Of a DNA stretch of 64,000 nt, positions 33,393-42,200 are shown in pieces; the stretch's first letter is position 1, and every line of letters starts with the position of its first letter. Below the pieces are notes generated by a model that was not told the origin of the DNA, ran no database searches, and worked only from the letters and a program-made list of their open reading frames with translations. The stretch is from RGIG4034 sp045576455. GTDB lineage: Bacteria; Bacillota; Clostridia; Lachnospirales; Lachnospiraceae. Location of the stretch: positions 62,001-126,000 of the forward strand of contig JAZNGM010000025.1 in the NCBI GenBank assembly GCA_045576455.1, read 5' to 3'. Both the position numbers and the translations under genes were made by a program.

Positions 33393-34754
33393 ATGGCAGA
33401 TAGCAAAAAATCTATACTCGAAACCGAGAGTACAGTTGTTGTTGCACCTGATGAGATGAATGCTGCCATTTTTATATCGACCGATACGAACGAAGAAAAA
33501 TATACCAAAGAGGATATAATTACTTTGTTGAACCACTATGGTGTTGTTCAAGGTATTGACGAGGAACTGATTGAGAAGATAGCCAGGGAAGAAATGTACA
33601 ATAAAATGGTTTCGGTGGCACATGGTAAGGAACCGATAGCAGGTAAAGATGGCTACTTTGAAATATTATTCAGGACAGAATTACCGTCAAAACCGGATGT
33701 ATTGGAAGATGGCAGTGTCGATTACAGCAATATGGATATTTTCGAAACTGTATCCAAGAACCAGAAGATTGCAGAGTATCATAAAGCGACAACGGGAAAA
33801 ATGGGATATACAGTAACCGGAAAACTTGTTATTCCGAAGCGTGGTAAAGACAAACCGGCTATCCGTGGTACCAATTTTTATATTGATGAGGCAGGTATTA
33901 ATTATTATGCCGCACTTGACGGAAGAATTGCGATGCAGGAAGGAAAGATGGTAGTTTCAGACCTTTTTGTACTAAATGAAGATCTTACTCCGTCGGTTGG
34001 TAACATTAACTTTAAAGGGGATGTACATATTAAAGGAAATGTTAAGACCGGTATGGAGATAAAAGCAACAGGCGGTGTGGTAGTAGACGGTATTATGGAA
34101 GGGGCCTGCATCAGGGCGGATAAGGATATCGTGATAAGGCAAGGTGCCGTGGGCGAAAACAAAGCCTATATTGAATCTAAGGAAGGCAATGTTTTCGGTA
34201 AGTTTTTTGAAGGTGTCCAAATCCGTTGCAAAGGTAATCTGGTATGCAATAATCTTTTAAACAGCGATGTTACGTCGGGTAAAAAGGTTGAAATATCAGG
34301 CCAAAACGGTTCTATCGTATCAGGAGTTACGCGGGCACTTGTTAGTATTTCTTCCTGTTATATGGGTAGTGAAGATGAAATACCGACCATAATCGGTGTT
34401 GGTGTAAGTCAGGAATACAAGAATCATTATCAGGAGATTAAGCGTCAGCTTATTAAGGTTGACTTTGAAATTGATATTTTTACCAAAGCATTACAAACAC
34501 AACCTAATCTTCGTGAAAAAATAACAATGGCACTTGAAATGAAGAATAATGAACGTGAACGTTTGAAAGCAGAGGAAGAAGAACTGCTTGAAGAAATCCA
34601 GTTGGCAGACAATGCCGTTATTATGGTAAAAGATAAAGCTTATCCGGGAACGACCATTAACATTGATACGGAATCACTGGCATTAAAATCCAAGCTGGAG
34701 TCCATATTCTTCAGGAAACAGGAAGAGCATATTGCGATATTTAAGAATGCATAA
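33393..34754 (+). CDS. FapA/DUF342 family protein with beta-helix core
   Basis: The 453-residue protein has an N-terminal acidic part (1-90), a DUF342/FapA domain (about 95-350) with regular turns such as GNINFKGDVHIKGNVK and GVVVDGIMEGACIRADKDI, and a C-terminal coiled-coil (about 350-440). FapA members were first linked to flagellar assembly, but many occur in genomes with unclear roles. No flagellar genes are in this window. ATG directly follows the stop of the repeat-protein gene, and the REC/HD-GYP gene starts 15 bases after its end, so the three form one operon. Confidence 0.82.
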   Translation: MADSKKSILETESTVVVAPDEMNAAIFISTDTNEEKYTKEDIITLLNHYGVVQGIDEELIEKIAREEMYNKMVSVAHGKEPIAGKDGYFEILFRTELPSKPDVLEDGSVDYSNMDIFETVSKNQKIAEYHKATTGKMGYTVTGKLVIPKRGKDKPAIRGTNFYIDEAGINYYAALDGRIAMQEGKMVVSDLFVLNEDLTPSVGNINFKGDVHIKGNVKTGMEIKATGGVVVDGIMEGACIRADKDIVIRQGAVGENKAYIESKEGNVFGKFFEGVQIRCKGNLVCNNLLNSDVTSGKKVEISGQNGSIVSGVTRALVSISSCYMGSEDEIPTIIGVGVSQEYKNHYQEIKRQLIKVDFEIDIFTKALQTQPNLREKITMALEMKNNERERLKAEEEELLEEIQLADNAVIMVKDKAYPGTTINIDTESLALKSKLESIFFRKQEEHIAIFKNA

Positions 34755-34768
34755 GGCAGGTGAAAAGT

Positions 34769-35836
34769 GTGAAAAACACGATATTAATTGTTGATGACAT
34801 TTTAGTAAACAGACAATTATTAAAGAAAATATTTTCTGACAAGTACAATATTGCGGAAGCCGGTAACGGAAAAGAGGCAGTAGAAGTATTAAGAGAACAA
34901 AATAGTGATATCATCATGGTCCTTTTGGATGTCATTATGCCGGGCGTTGATGGTTTTGCCGTTCTTGATTATATGGAAAAAGAAAATATGATCGGAAAGA
35001 TACCGGTGGTTCTTATCACGGGGGACGGCAATAAGGAGATTCATTACAGAGCCTACGACAAGGGTGTAAGTGATGTAATTATAAAACCGTTTGATTCTAA
35101 GATTGTCCGTAAGCGAGTAGATAATATTATTGACCTTTATTATCATAAAAACGATTTGGAAATGTTGCTGGATGAAAAAATCCAGGAGATTAAAGTCCAG
35201 AACAATGAACTGAAACAGATGAATGAACGTATTATTGATGCGCTGGCAACCATCGTTGAGTTCAGAAATTTGGAATCAGGACTTCATATCCAGCGTGTAC
35301 GCGAATTTACCCGGATTATTCTGGAGGCGTTGGCCGAGTTATATCCGGAATATGAGATGACCGCGGAGAAAATCAACTTAATTGAAAAAGCGTCTATGTT
35401 GCATGATGTTGGTAAAATTGCCATTCCGGACAGTATTCTGTTAAAACCTGCAAAGCTTACACAGGAAGAATTCGAGATAATGAAATGGCATACTACCAAA
35501 GGTGGCGATATTGTAGACCATGTATATGATATAGGCGATGAACAATTCATGGAATGCTGCCGGGTTATTGCCCAAAGCCATCATGAGCGTTATGACGGAA
35601 AAGGATATCCTGATCAAATGAAGGGCGAAGAAATTCCGATTGCCGCACAGGTCGTATCACTTACCGATGCATATGATGCACTCATTAGTGAAAGAGTATA
35701 TAAACAGGCATATTCTTATGAAAAAGCATACCAGATGATTATGGGTGGGGAATGCGGAGCATATAATCCGAAGATTTTAAAGTGCTTTGAACATTCAAGA
35801 CATCTTATGGAACAACGAGCAAAAGAACTGGTATAG
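34769..35836 (+). CDS. Response regulator with HD-GYP phosphodiesterase domain
   Basis: I prefer the GTG at 34769 (MKNTILIVDD) because AAGGCAGG lies 8 bases upstream; an in-frame GTG at 34760 overlaps that site. The 355-residue product has a receiver domain (1-125, phospho-acceptor Asp in VLLDVIMPGVDG), a coiled-coil link (125-160) and an HD-GYP domain. It shows HDVGKIAIPD, HTTKGGDI, HHERYDGKGYP and DAYDAL, the full set expected of active c-di-GMP (or cyclic dinucleotide) hydrolases. No partner kinase is adjacent. It probably reports a signal to, or acts with, the repeat/FapA proteins of its operon. Confidence 0.9.
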   Translation: MKNTILIVDDILVNRQLLKKIFSDKYNIAEAGNGKEAVEVLREQNSDIIMVLLDVIMPGVDGFAVLDYMEKENMIGKIPVVLITGDGNKEIHYRAYDKGVSDVIIKPFDSKIVRKRVDNIIDLYYHKNDLEMLLDEKIQEIKVQNNELKQMNERIIDALATIVEFRNLESGLHIQRVREFTRIILEALAELYPEYEMTAEKINLIEKASMLHDVGKIAIPDSILLKPAKLTQEEFEIMKWHTTKGGDIVDHVYDIGDEQFMECCRVIAQSHHERYDGKGYPDQMKGEEIPIAAQVVSLTDAYDALISERVYKQAYSYEKAYQMIMGGECGAYNPKILKCFEHSRHLMEQRAKELV

Positions 35837-35856
35837 TAATTAACATAAAAAATTTG

Positions 35857-35886
35857 TTTACAAAGTACTAACTGCTGTGGTATACT
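35857..35886 (+). promoter_or_regulatory. Sigma-A promoter of rpsO
   Basis: TTTACA (35857-35862) and TATACT (35881-35886) are separated by 18 bases, with TGTGG directly before the -10. Confidence 0.8.
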
Positions 35887-35892
35887 ATCCCA

Positions 35893-35984
35893 GTATGTAA
35901 ATAGCCAAACTCAGATTCGGGACACTCCGACCTGTTTCTTAGTGAAGGCTGAATAAATTATTTTATATTATGGAGGAATTAAAA
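35893..35984 (+). promoter_or_regulatory. Structured 5' leader of rpsO, possible S15 autoregulatory RNA
   Basis: The roughly 90-base leader holds AGCC and GGCT arms (35903 and 35947 areas) around an inner TCGG/CCGA hairpin, then GGAGG at 35972-35976. Bacterial S15 commonly represses its own mRNA through a leader that mimics its rRNA site; the presence of a compact multi-arm leader here is compatible with that, but I cannot match it to a named leader class. Confidence 0.4.
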
Positions 35985-36251
35985 ATGATTTCTAAAGAAA
36001 AGAAAACTGCTATCATGAAAGAGTATGCAAGATGTGAAGGCGACACAGGTTCACCGGAAGTACAGATTGCAGTATTATCAGCAAGAATCGAGGAGCTTAC
36101 TGAGCACTTAAAGTCACATGCTAACGACAATCACTCAAGACGTGGTATGTACAAGATGGTTGGTCAGAGAAGAGGTTTACTTGATTACTTAAAGAAAGTT
36201 GATATTGAAAGATATCGTGCATTAGTAGAAAAACTTGGTCTTAGAAGGTAA
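35985..36251 (+). CDS. rpsO: 30S ribosomal protein S15
   Basis: The ATG at 35985 with GGAGG 8 bases upstream gives 88 residues, the usual S15 length; an ATG at 35970 overlaps the ribosome-binding site. Motifs DTGSPEVQIAVLSARI, HSRRGMYKMVGQRRGLLDYL are diagnostic and represented here by TGSPEVQIAVL and RRGLLDYLKK. S15 binds 16S rRNA helix 22 early in 30S assembly. It has its own promoter and terminator, and precedes pnp as in most bacteria. Confidence 0.97.
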   Translation: MISKEKKTAIMKEYARCEGDTGSPEVQIAVLSARIEELTEHLKSHANDNHSRRGMYKMVGQRRGLLDYLKKVDIERYRALVEKLGLRR

Positions 36252-36255
36252 TTAA

Positions 36256-36318
36256 GAAGCGGATGATTGGATTATGTCATCAGAGATACTCTAATGGCAT
36301 AGTTCATTATCCGCTTTT
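36256..36318 (+). terminator. Terminator after rpsO
   Basis: AAGCGGAT-AT pairs with AT-ATCCGCTT at the base of a hairpin with a large loop, followed by five T. Confidence 0.7.
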
Positions 36319-36341
36319 TGAGTGTAAGTATTGTTAGTTGT

Positions 36342-36430
36342 ACAGGAGAAAATTCCCGAGACCACTGAAAAATATTTTGTTTAATACGATAGACGGGAAA
36401 GTATTTTTCAGTAGTTTCGGTTTCTCCTGT
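36342..36430 (+). promoter_or_regulatory. Long RNA hairpin in the pnp leader
   Basis: ACAGGAGAAA (36342-36351) pairs perfectly with TTTCTCCTGT (36421-36430). Inside it, 36356-36374 pairs with 36402-36420 over 19 positions with one G-T and one C-A. The stem of about 29 bp has a 4-base bulge and a 27-base loop and has no T-run behind it. The pnp start follows 40 bases later. This resembles the double-stranded pnp leader that RNase III cuts in Escherichia coli during PNPase autoregulation. Confidence 0.85.
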
Positions 36431-36470
36431 AGTGATAATTACGGGCGATGCCCAAGGAAGGAGAAAAGAT

Positions 36471-38561
36471 ATGTATAAGAGTTATTCAATTGAAATTGCC
36501 GGACGTACCCTTACAGCAGATATCGGAAGAGTATGTGCACAGGCAAATGGTGCTGCCATCGTTAAATATGGTGACACAACAGTATTATCAACCGTAACTG
36601 CATCAGACAAGCCGAGGGATGGAATTGACTTTTTCCCTTTGAGTGTTGAGTATGAAGAAAAATTATACTCAGTAGGAAAAATCCCGGGAGGATTTAATAA
36701 GCGTGAAGGTAAGGCAAGTGAGAATGCAATTCTTACCAGCCGTGTTATTGACCGTCCTATGAGACCGCTTTTCCCTAAGGATTACAGAAATGATGTAACT
36801 ATCAATAATATGGTTATGTCAGTTGATCCTTCATGCCGTCCTGAGCTTACCGCTATGATCGGTTCAGCACTTGTAACAAGTATTTCAGATATTCCGTTTG
36901 CAGGTCCATGTTCTACAACACAGATGGGCTTAATTGACGGAGAGTTTATTGTGAACCCATCACAGGAACAGTGGAAGAACAGCGACCTTAACCTTACGGT
37001 AGCTTCTACTATGGAAAAGGTTATCATGATTGAAGCCGGTGCTAATGAAGTGCCTGAAGATAAGATGATTGAAGCAATCTATATGTGCCATGAAATTAAC
37101 CAGAAGATTAATGCATGGATTAACCAGATTGTTGCTGAAGTCGGAAAACAGAAGCATGAGTATGCAAGCTGTGCAATTCCGGCTGAGTTATTTGATGCAA
37201 TGAAGAGCATTGTAACTCCGGAAGAAATGGAAGACGCAGTTTTCACAGATGAAAAGCAGAAGAGAGAAGAAAATATTAAAGCAATTACTGCAAGACTTGA
37301 GGAAGCATTTGCAGATAATGAAGAGTGGCTTGCTATTTTAGGAGAAGCTATTTATCAGTACGAGAAGAAAACCGTTCGTAAGATGATTTTAAAAGATCAT
37401 AAGCGTCCGGACGGAAGAGATATTACACAGATTAGACATCTTGCAGCAGAAGTAGACCTGATTCCGAGAGTACACGGTTCAGCGATGTTTACACGTGGAC
37501 AGACACAGATTTGTAACGTTACAACACTTGCTCCGCTTTCAGAGATGCAGAAGTTAGATGGTCTTGATGATAATACAACATCAAAGAGATATATGCACCA
37601 CTATAACTTCCCTGCATATTCAGTAGGTGAGACGAAGGTTAGTCGCGGACCGGGAAGACGTGAAATCGGTCACGGTGCTCTTGCAGAAAGAGCGCTTATT
37701 GCAGTTCTTCCTTCAGAAGAAGAATTCCCATATGCAATCCGTACCGTATCTGAGACATTTGAATCATACGGTTCTACATCAATGGGTTCAACTTGTGCTT
37801 CCTGTATGTCACTTATGGCAGCCGGTGTACCTATTAAGAGAATGGTAGCCGGAATTTCCTGCGGTCTTGTTACAGGCGAAGAAGATGACGATTTCGTATT
37901 ATTAACAGATATCCAGGGACTCGAAGACTTCTTTGGTGATATGGACTTCAAGGTAACAGGAACAACAGAAGGTATTACAGCTATCCAGATGGATATTAAG
38001 ATTAACGGTCTTACAAGACCAATCGTAGAAGGCGCAATTGCAAGATGCCGTGAAGCACGTCTCTTTATCATGGATACTTGTATGAAGCCTGCTATTTCTG
38101 AGCCACGTGCAACAGTTAATGAATATGCACCAAAGATTGTTCAGATTAAGATTGATCCTGAAAAGATTGGTGAAGTAGTCGGACAGCGTGGTAAGACAAT
38201 TAATGCAATTATTGATCAGACAGGTGTTAAGATTGACATCACAGATGATGGTGCTGTAAGCGTATGCGGTACAGACGCTAAGATGATGGACAAGGCTATC
38301 GAAATGATTAAGATTATTACTACAGAATTTGAAGAAGGACAGGTTTTCAAAGGAAAAGTAATCAGCATTAAAGAATTCGGTGCATTTGTTGAATTTGCTC
38401 CGGGTAAAGAAGGTATGGTTCATATTTCAAAGATTTCTAAAGAAAGAATTAACCACGTAGAAGATGTATTAACACTTGGTGACACCGTTACGGTTGTTTG
38501 TCTTGGTAAGGATAAGATGGGAAGAATCAGCTTCTCTATCAAGGATGTACCACAAGCTTAA
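36471..38561 (+). CDS. pnp: Polyribonucleotide nucleotidyltransferase (PNPase)
   Basis: The ATG at 36471 has AAGGAAGGAG 7 bases upstream; a GTG at 36432 lies next to the leader hairpin and is rejected. The 696-residue enzyme degrades RNA 3' to 5' with phosphate. It has two RNase PH domains (about 5-215 and 315-540; FFPLSVEYEEK, GGFNKREGK, RGPGRREIGHG), a linker helical domain, then KH (about 555-610, IGEVVGQRGKTINAI) and S1 (about 625-690). It lies alone behind the structured leader and ends in a strong terminator. Confidence 0.97.
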   Translation: MYKSYSIEIAGRTLTADIGRVCAQANGAAIVKYGDTTVLSTVTASDKPRDGIDFFPLSVEYEEKLYSVGKIPGGFNKREGKASENAILTSRVIDRPMRPLFPKDYRNDVTINNMVMSVDPSCRPELTAMIGSALVTSISDIPFAGPCSTTQMGLIDGEFIVNPSQEQWKNSDLNLTVASTMEKVIMIEAGANEVPEDKMIEAIYMCHEINQKINAWINQIVAEVGKQKHEYASCAIPAELFDAMKSIVTPEEMEDAVFTDEKQKREENIKAITARLEEAFADNEEWLAILGEAIYQYEKKTVRKMILKDHKRPDGRDITQIRHLAAEVDLIPRVHGSAMFTRGQTQICNVTTLAPLSEMQKLDGLDDNTTSKRYMHHYNFPAYSVGETKVSRGPGRREIGHGALAERALIAVLPSEEEFPYAIRTVSETFESYGSTSMGSTCASCMSLMAAGVPIKRMVAGISCGLVTGEEDDDFVLLTDIQGLEDFFGDMDFKVTGTTEGITAIQMDIKINGLTRPIVEGAIARCREARLFIMDTCMKPAISEPRATVNEYAPKIVQIKIDPEKIGEVVGQRGKTINAIIDQTGVKIDITDDGAVSVCGTDAKMMDKAIEMIKIITTEFEEGQVFKGKVISIKEFGAFVEFAPGKEGMVHISKISKERINHVEDVLTLGDTVTVVCLGKDKMGRISFSIKDVPQA

Positions 38562-38572
38562 TAGAATGTATG

Positions 38573-38607
38573 AAGGGCTCCGCTTTTTAGCGGGGTCCTT
38601 TTTTTGT
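38573..38607 (+). terminator. Rho-independent terminator of pnp
   Basis: AAGGGCTCCGCT pairs with AGCGGGGTCCTT (one mismatch, two G-T) around a TTTT loop, followed by a seven-T tract. Confidence 0.9.
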
Positions 38608-38651
38608 TTTATGGGAAAACGCCCGGATAGGAAAAAGCTTTAAAACCCATG

Positions 38652-38679
38652 GAATATTTTTGGCAACGTATCATATATT
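38652..38679 (+). promoter_or_regulatory. Sigma-E (sporulation) promoter of the spoIIIA operon
   Basis: GAATATT (38652-38658) and CATATATT (38672-38679) are 13 bases apart. This fits the mother-cell sigma-E consensus (ATATT, 13-15 bases, CATACA-T), and the spoIIIA operon is sigma-E controlled in Bacillus. The predicted start of transcription is near 38686. Confidence 0.8.
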
Positions 38680-38692
38680 GGATTAAGGAAAA

Positions 38693-39682
38693 ATGGACAA
38701 GGAGGTTTATAAGATAAGCAGAATTAAACAGGAAATACTGAATTTGTTTCCGGAAAAGATGAGAACGTGGTTTGACAATGTACTTCGTGAGGCAGAAATA
38801 ATGCAGGAAATCAGGCTTCGTTCCAATAAGCCTGTCATTATTAGGAAAAAAGGACAAGATTATTATCTTACGCTAAAAGGAACCTTAAGAGGTCCGTTTT
38901 TTGGAAATATTACACGCCAGATGGAACCTCCTTGTATTTTGACCATGTCAGATATAGAAAGCATTTTTCTGCATATTTGCAGGGATTCCGTATTTGCCTA
39001 CACAGATGAGTTGAAAAATGGATTTATCACAGTGCAGGGAGGACATCGTGTGGGCGTGACGGGACATGCTGTTATGCTTCCTAAGAATGATATTTCGACG
39101 CTTAGGAATATAAGTGCACTTAATATACGCATATCACATGAGATAAAAGGAATAGGGGAAGAGGTACTTAGCAGAATAATGCGGGGAGGATATTTTGATA
39201 ATACGATTATTGTTTCACCACCCGGTGCGGGGAAGACTACGCTGTTAAGAGATATGATACGTATTTTGTCAGAAGGAGCGGCCTATGGCGGATATCATGT
39301 TGGAATTGTGGATGAACGCTCGGAGATTGCCGGAACCTATATGGGAGAATGTCAAAATGATCTGGGGATACGTTCCGATGTGCTGGACGGCTGTCCGAAA
39401 GTAACCGGTATTAATATGCTTATCCGTTCGATGGCACCACAAATAATTGCAGTAGATGAATTGGGGAGTCTCGAAGAAAGTAAAGCAATTATCCGTGCAT
39501 GCTATTGTGGCTGTAAAATACTGGCTACGATACATGGATTCAGTGTACACGAGGTTATGGAACAAAGCTTTATGGAACCTTTGATTAAAGACAAGATGAT
39601 ACGCTATTACATTGTACTGTCAAATAAAAAAGGTGTGGGGACTATAGAAGGAATTTATGATAAGGAAGGCATGCTATGTTAA
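38693..39682 (+). CDS. spoIIIAA: Stage III sporulation protein AA, ATPase
   Basis: The protein (329 residues from ATG 38693) is the cytoplasmic secretion-type ATPase of the SpoIIIA-SpoIIQ feeding-tube channel. Walker A is SPPGAGKTTLLRD (about 178-190) and Walker B is IIAVDELG (about 250). The start is uncertain. The ATG at 38693 has poor Shine-Dalgarno support and lies only about 7 bases after the predicted sigma-E transcript start, whereas GGAGG at 38701-38705 is perfectly placed for an ATA codon at 38714 in the same frame. The gene overlaps spoIIIAB by 7 bases. Confidence 0.93.
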   Translation: MDKEVYKISRIKQEILNLFPEKMRTWFDNVLREAEIMQEIRLRSNKPVIIRKKGQDYYLTLKGTLRGPFFGNITRQMEPPCILTMSDIESIFLHICRDSVFAYTDELKNGFITVQGGHRVGVTGHAVMLPKNDISTLRNISALNIRISHEIKGIGEEVLSRIMRGGYFDNTIIVSPPGAGKTTLLRDMIRILSEGAAYGGYHVGIVDERSEIAGTYMGECQNDLGIRSDVLDGCPKVTGINMLIRSMAPQIIAVDELGSLEESKAIIRACYCGCKILATIHGFSVHEVMEQSFMEPLIKDKMIRYYIVLSNKKGVGTIEGIYDKEGMLC

Positions 39683-40191
39683 AAGCTATCGGTTCAATAT
39701 GTATCATTATAGGGTGCGCAGGGGTCGGCATCTGTCTTAGGGAAAAAATATACGACACATTAGAACAGATGAGAATTATTATTCAAATTCTTAAAAATAT
39801 AAGCAATGAAGTTTTATATCATAAGAATACTTTGGAGGATGCGGTAAAAATAGTCGCGGTAAAACAAAAAGAACCGTTCGATGATCTTCTTTTGCATGTG
39901 ACCGGGCGCTATCAGGATAATTCCGGGATATCCTTTGCCACAGCCTGGCAAGAGGCTTTTGAAGAATACAAAGATGAGTTATATCTAAGCAAAGAAACGA
40001 CGGAACAATTAATGACCCTTTTTTCGGCAACGCAGAGAAATCCGCAGTTGCAGTATGAAAAAATCAGAGAAACCATCGGACGGATTGAAGATGAACTTCA
40101 CGTTATGGAAAAGAACAGCAGTAACCAGGGACGCATGTATGTATGCCTTGGCGTACTGACCGGTATGATAAGTACAATAATCCTTATTTGA
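39676..40191 (+). CDS. spoIIIAB: Stage III sporulation protein AB
   Basis: The 171-residue protein has an N-terminal membrane helix (AIGSICIIIGCAGVGI), a helical body and a C-terminal membrane helix (VCLGVLTGMISTIILI), the layout of SpoIIIAB, which resembles type II secretion GspF-like parts. Its ATG overlaps the end of spoIIIAA. Confidence 0.92.
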   Translation: MLKAIGSICIIIGCAGVGICLREKIYDTLEQMRIIIQILKNISNEVLYHKNTLEDAVKIVAVKQKEPFDDLLLHVTGRYQDNSGISFATAWQEAFEEYKDELYLSKETTEQLMTLFSATQRNPQLQYEKIRETIGRIEDELHVMEKNSSNQGRMYVCLGVLTGMISTIILI

Positions 40192-40204
40192 GAAAGGTTT
40201 TTTC

Positions 40205-40399
40205 ATGAATGAATATCTGATTTTTAAAATAGCGGCAGTCGGGATTTTGGTATCCATTTTGTCGCAGGTATTGAAGCATAGCGGCAGGGAAGAGCATGCA
40301 TTTTTGGTAAGTCTTGCCGGTCTGATTCTTGTGTTAACCTGGATCGTGCCATACATATACGAATTATTTAAGATGATACAGGAACTTTTTAATATATAA
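40205..40399 (+). CDS. spoIIIAC: Stage III sporulation protein AC
   Basis: The 64-residue protein has two transmembrane helices (about 8-25 and 33-57) and the family-like stretch LSQVLKHSGREEHAFLVSLAG, represented here by KHSGREEHAF. AAAGG lies upstream of the ATG. It is a small membrane subunit of the SpoIIIA channel and lies between AB and AD. Confidence 0.93.
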   Translation: MNEYLIFKIAAVGILVSILSQVLKHSGREEHAFLVSLAGLILVLTWIVPYIYELFKMIQELFNI

Positions 40400-40412
40400 A
40401 GGAAAATATGAT

Positions 40413-40799
40413 ATGGATATTCTTAAAATAGTATTTTTGGCAGTGGCAGGATGTATGTTGGCAATCCAGTTCAAGAATCAGAAATCGGAGTATGCGTTGT
40501 ATATATGCTTTGCTGTCGGAATAATCATTTTTACTTATTCACTGGACAGGCTTTGGATCATTCTTGAAGATCTTCAGCTTATTGAATTACTTTCCCGGGA
40601 AAATTCGGGTTACCTGTATATTCTTATAAAAGCAATCGGGATTACTTACATATGCGAATTCTGTGTAAGCATATTAAAGGACAGCGGTTTTTCACAAATG
40701 GCTATGCAGATTGAGATGTTTGGAAAACTGTGCATTCTTTTTCTTGGTATACCGGTAATAACCGCGCTTGTAGATACTATCAGGGAATTGGGACGATAG
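40413..40799 (+). CDS. spoIIIAD: Stage III sporulation protein AD
   Basis: The 128-residue membrane protein has about four hydrophobic helices and contains ICEFCVSILKDSGFSQMA, typical of SpoIIIAD. It follows AC by 13 bases. Confidence 0.93.
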   Translation: MDILKIVFLAVAGCMLAIQFKNQKSEYALYICFAVGIIIFTYSLDRLWIILEDLQLIELLSRENSGYLYILIKAIGITYICEFCVSILKDSGFSQMAMQIEMFGKLCILFLGIPVITALVDTIRELGR

Positions 40800-40818
40800 A
40801 AAAGGAGAGAAAAAGAAA

Positions 40819-41868
40819 ATGGATATAGAGGAGCTTTTGGATCTTGACCTTTTAAGCGAAAATCTGAATAAGCTCATGCCGGGACAAGGGGTTTCGTTAA
40901 AAGATATTGTGTTTTCCCTCTTGAAGGGGGATTTGTCAAAGGCGTGTTCCCTTATATGGGATGCCACGATAGGTGCTTTGTTTAATGATGTATCAGTGTA
41001 CAAAAGTGTGCTTTTGTCCATTCTTCTTTTGGCGGTAATCTCAGCAGTATTTGCAAGGTTCGGTGATTTATTTAAGTCAAGACAGGTATCCGAAATAAGT
41101 TATTATATTGTGTATTTGATGCTTTCCATGATTCTTATAAAAATATTTTCGTTTGCACTTGATATTACTTATGCGCTTCTTAATGATCTGGTTACTTTTG
41201 TGAAGCTGCTTGTGCCGACCTATCTTTTTACCGTAGGATTATCATCCGGCAATCTTACGGCAATAGGTTTTTATAAAATCATGTTATGCATTATTTATCT
41301 GGTGGAGTATTTTTTACGGTACGCTATTGTCCCGTTTGTATATAGCTATATTGTGCTTTCGGTGGTTAACGGTCTTATGGAGCAGGACCGGCTGTCGCAA
41401 TTGCTTGAATTGATGAAAAAGGGAATCGAATATGCTTTAAAAATATCCATTACCCTCATAACCGGTGTGGGGGTAATACAGGCAATGATCAGTCCGTCAA
41501 TCGACCATGTAAAAACAAGTGTGCTTCATAAAGTCTTATCTGCGATTCCCGGTATAGGTAATATTGCGGAAGGAACGGCGCAGACGATATATGGTTCCGC
41601 AGTAATCATTAAGAACAGTGTGGGAACGGCATTTGTCCTTTTGTTATTAATTGTGCTGGTGCAACCTGTAATTAAGCTTTTTTTGCTTACGGTAGTGATT
41701 AAGCTCGCGAGTGCGTTTATTGGTCTGATATCGGATAAAAGAGTGACCTTGTGTACGAACCGCGTGGGAGACGGTACTTTTTTGTTATTAAAGACGATGC
41801 TTACCGGCGCGGCGTTATTTGTAATTACCATAGCTATTGTGGCGGTGTCCACCAATAGGGGATTTTAA
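40819..41868 (+). CDS. spoIIIAE: Stage III sporulation protein AE
   Basis: The 349-residue polytopic membrane protein (about seven helices from residue 55 on) has the family region VLHKVLSAIPGIGNIAEGTA and GSAVIIKNSVG. AE is the large membrane core of the SpoIIIA complex. AAAGGAGAGAAA precedes the ATG. The first 50 residues are soluble here; Bacillus AE carries a signal-like segment that I do not see clearly. Confidence 0.92.
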   Translation: MDIEELLDLDLLSENLNKLMPGQGVSLKDIVFSLLKGDLSKACSLIWDATIGALFNDVSVYKSVLLSILLLAVISAVFARFGDLFKSRQVSEISYYIVYLMLSMILIKIFSFALDITYALLNDLVTFVKLLVPTYLFTVGLSSGNLTAIGFYKIMLCIIYLVEYFLRYAIVPFVYSYIVLSVVNGLMEQDRLSQLLELMKKGIEYALKISITLITGVGVIQAMISPSIDHVKTSVLHKVLSAIPGIGNIAEGTAQTIYGSAVIIKNSVGTAFVLLLLIVLVQPVIKLFLLTVVIKLASAFIGLISDKRVTLCTNRVGDGTFLLLKTMLTGAALFVITIAIVAVSTNRGF

Positions 41869-41882
41869 ATCGGAGGAATCAA

Positions 41883-42200
41883 GTGATTGATAAATGGGTT
41901 GATATGATTACCAAAATAGGGATATTTATGATTTTTTCACAGACACTTATTCATTGTTGTCCTAAATCAGAATACGTAAAGTACATAAATATGATAGTTG
42001 AAATTATGCTGATAAGTATGATTGCAGTTCCTGTTCTTTCGTTTATATTCGGGTTTACGACAAAGGATTACCAGAACAAAATTCAGGAGATGGAAAAACT
42101 CTTTTATGAAATAGAGGAAGGCGCGAACCGCTTAAATATACCGGATGAATCGTTAATAAGAAATCAGCTTTCAGACTTGTTGGAGGAATATAATGAGTAA
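41883..42200 (+). CDS. spoIIIAF: Stage III sporulation protein AF
   Basis: The 105-residue protein starts at GTG with CGGAGG upstream. Two membrane helices (about 9-25 and 38-57) precede a soluble C-terminal part, as in SpoIIIAF. It overlaps spoIIIAG by 8 bases. Confidence 0.88.
   Translation: MIDKWVDMITKIGIFMIFSQTLIHCCPKSEYVKYINMIVEIMLISMIAVPVLSFIFGFTTKDYQNKIQEMEKLFYEIEEGANRLNIPDESLIRNQLSDLLEEYNE

Noticed and set aside
34760..34768. Upstream GTG start of the REC/HD-GYP gene
   Set aside because: It overlaps the probable ribosome-binding site AAGGCAGG for the GTG at 34769.
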